Positions 4,726-5,520 of a stretch of DNA of 5,520 nucleotides are shown here, one piece after another. The notes beneath the pieces are model-generated. The model was given only the letters and a program-made list of their open reading frames with translations, was not told where the DNA came from and made no database searches. Within the stretch, counting starts at the first letter, position 1. The number at the start of each line of letters is the position of its first letter. This stretch comes from Chitinophagaceae bacterium (lineage in GTDB: Bacteria > Bacteroidota > Bacteroidia > Chitinophagales > Chitinophagaceae), in contig JAHEZA010000205.1 of assembly GCA_023251335.1 (NCBI GenBank), positions 1-5,520 on the forward strand, read 5' to 3'. A program made the position numbers and the translations under genes.

Positions 4726-5520
4726 TGACATCATTGCAGCAAATATTATATGGCGTAAACATTCATTCTATTGTAGGAACTACCGGTGTAGAAATAAATG
4801 ATTTACAGATTGATTCCCGGAAAGTGAGTCCTGGTAGCTGCTTCATTGCCATAAACGGAGCTCTTTCAAATGGTCATGATTTTATTGGAAGCGCGATAGA
4901 AAATGGAGCTGTTGCTATTGTTTGTGAAACAATACCCACTATTGTTAATGAGAAGATGCATTACATCGTGGTGGAAAACAGCGGCAAAGCTGCAGGCATC
5001 ATGGCGCACAACTTTTATGGAAGGGTAACTGAAAAAATAAAGTTAGTCGGAGTAACAGGCACAAATGGAAAAACAACCATTGCTACTTTATTGTTTAAAT
5101 TATTTTCTTCCCTCGGATACAAGTGCGGATTAATAAGCACTGTTCAAAATCAAATAGGAGAAAAGGTGATGGCGGCTACTCATACTACGCCGGATGCAAT
5201 CAGTCTGAATCAACTTCTTAAGAATATGGCTTCAGAAGATTGCTCGCATGTTTTTATGGAGGTGAGTTCACACGCGATACACCAGCATCGGGTAGCCGGT
5301 TTGCAATTTGCAGGAGGTATATTCAGCAACATTACTCATGACCATCTTGATTATCACAAAACTTTTGACGAATACATTAAAGTAAAAAAATCATTTTTTG
5401 ATTCATTGCCTTCCACCGCTTTCGCTTTAAGTAATGCAGATGATAAAAGGGGAAGCATCATGATTCAAAATACAAAGGCCAAAACTTTTCTATATAGCCT
5501 GAAAAGAATGGCGGATTTTA
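4725..5520 (+). CDS. murE: UDP-N-acetylmuramoyl-tripeptide synthetase MurE, 5' part
   Basis: The window covers the first 265 codons plus one base; the gene runs off the 3' end (full-length MurE is near 490 residues). MurE is a cytoplasmic ATP-dependent ligase that adds the third residue, usually meso-diaminopimelate in Gram-negative bacteria, to UDP-MurNAc-L-Ala-D-Glu. Visible features are the N-terminal Mur domain with the UDP-binding DSRKVSPGSCFIAI (30-43), the ATP P-loop GVTGTNGKTT (109-118), HTTPDA (153-158), EVSSHA (179-184), NITHDHLDYH (202-211), and YIKVKKSFF (217-225), in which Lys221 aligns with the carbamylated active-site lysine of the family. The TTPD and EVSSHA motifs separate MurE from MurC, MurD and MurF. 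The DNPR motif that indicates diaminopimelate specificity lies beyond the window. The start overlaps the ftsI stop (TAATG), indicating coupled translation. Confidence 0.95.
   Translation, partial: MTSLQQILYGVNIHSIVGTTGVEINDLQIDSRKVSPGSCFIAINGALSNGHDFIGSAIENGAVAIVCETIPTIVNEKMHYIVVENSGKAAGIMAHNFYGRVTEKIKLVGVTGTNGKTTIATLLFKLFSSLGYKCGLISTVQNQIGEKVMAATHTTPDAISLNQLLKNMASEDCSHVFMEVSSHAIHQHRVAGLQFAGGIFSNITHDHLDYHKTFDEYIKVKKSFFDSLPSTAFALSNADDKRGSIMIQNTKAKTFLYSLKRMADF

Overview
The window holds the start of a division and cell wall (dcw) gene cluster of a Bacteroidota bacterium. The closest feel is Chitinophagia/Sphingobacteriia, but that lineage call is inference. Three things point to the phylum: the gene order mraZ - rsmH - short FtsL-type gene - ftsI-type penicillin-binding protein - murE; an FtsL of the divergent Bacteroidota type; and a division transpeptidase with one C-terminal PASTA domain. 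The DNA is moderately AT-rich, and the starts lack strong Shine-Dalgarno sequences, which is also usual in this phylum.

Layout, all on the + strand. 2-184 is the 3' end of a PLP-dependent aminotransferase gene. 185-685 is a non-coding, AT-rich stretch of about 500 bases. It carries two full matches to the DnaA-box consensus and, just before mraZ, three 7-base elements spaced exactly 10 bp apart that look like MraZ boxes and overlap a plausible Bacteroidota promoter. 686-1150 is mraZ, 1150-2073 rsmH (mraW), 2103-2456 an ftsL-like gene, 2457-2610 a gap with short TAACT-type repeats, 2611-4725 ftsI (PBP3-like), and 4725 to the window end the first 265 codons of murE.

The genes work together. 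MraZ is a DNA-binding regulator that probably acts on its own promoter here. RsmH methylates 16S rRNA. The FtsL-like protein and FtsI belong to the septal divisome, where FtsI crosslinks septal peptidoglycan. MurE adds the third stem-peptide residue to the cytoplasmic precursor. The mraZ/rsmH and ftsI/murE junctions overlap by one base (TAATG type), which suggests translational coupling in one operon.

I found no undescribed gene system, mobile element, CRISPR array or RNA gene. The points worth a second look are regulatory: the MraZ-box/promoter overlap, the DnaA-box pair upstream, a hairpin directly before the rsmH start, and the ftsL-ftsI gap with its repeats and a double stop followed by an open in-frame tail.
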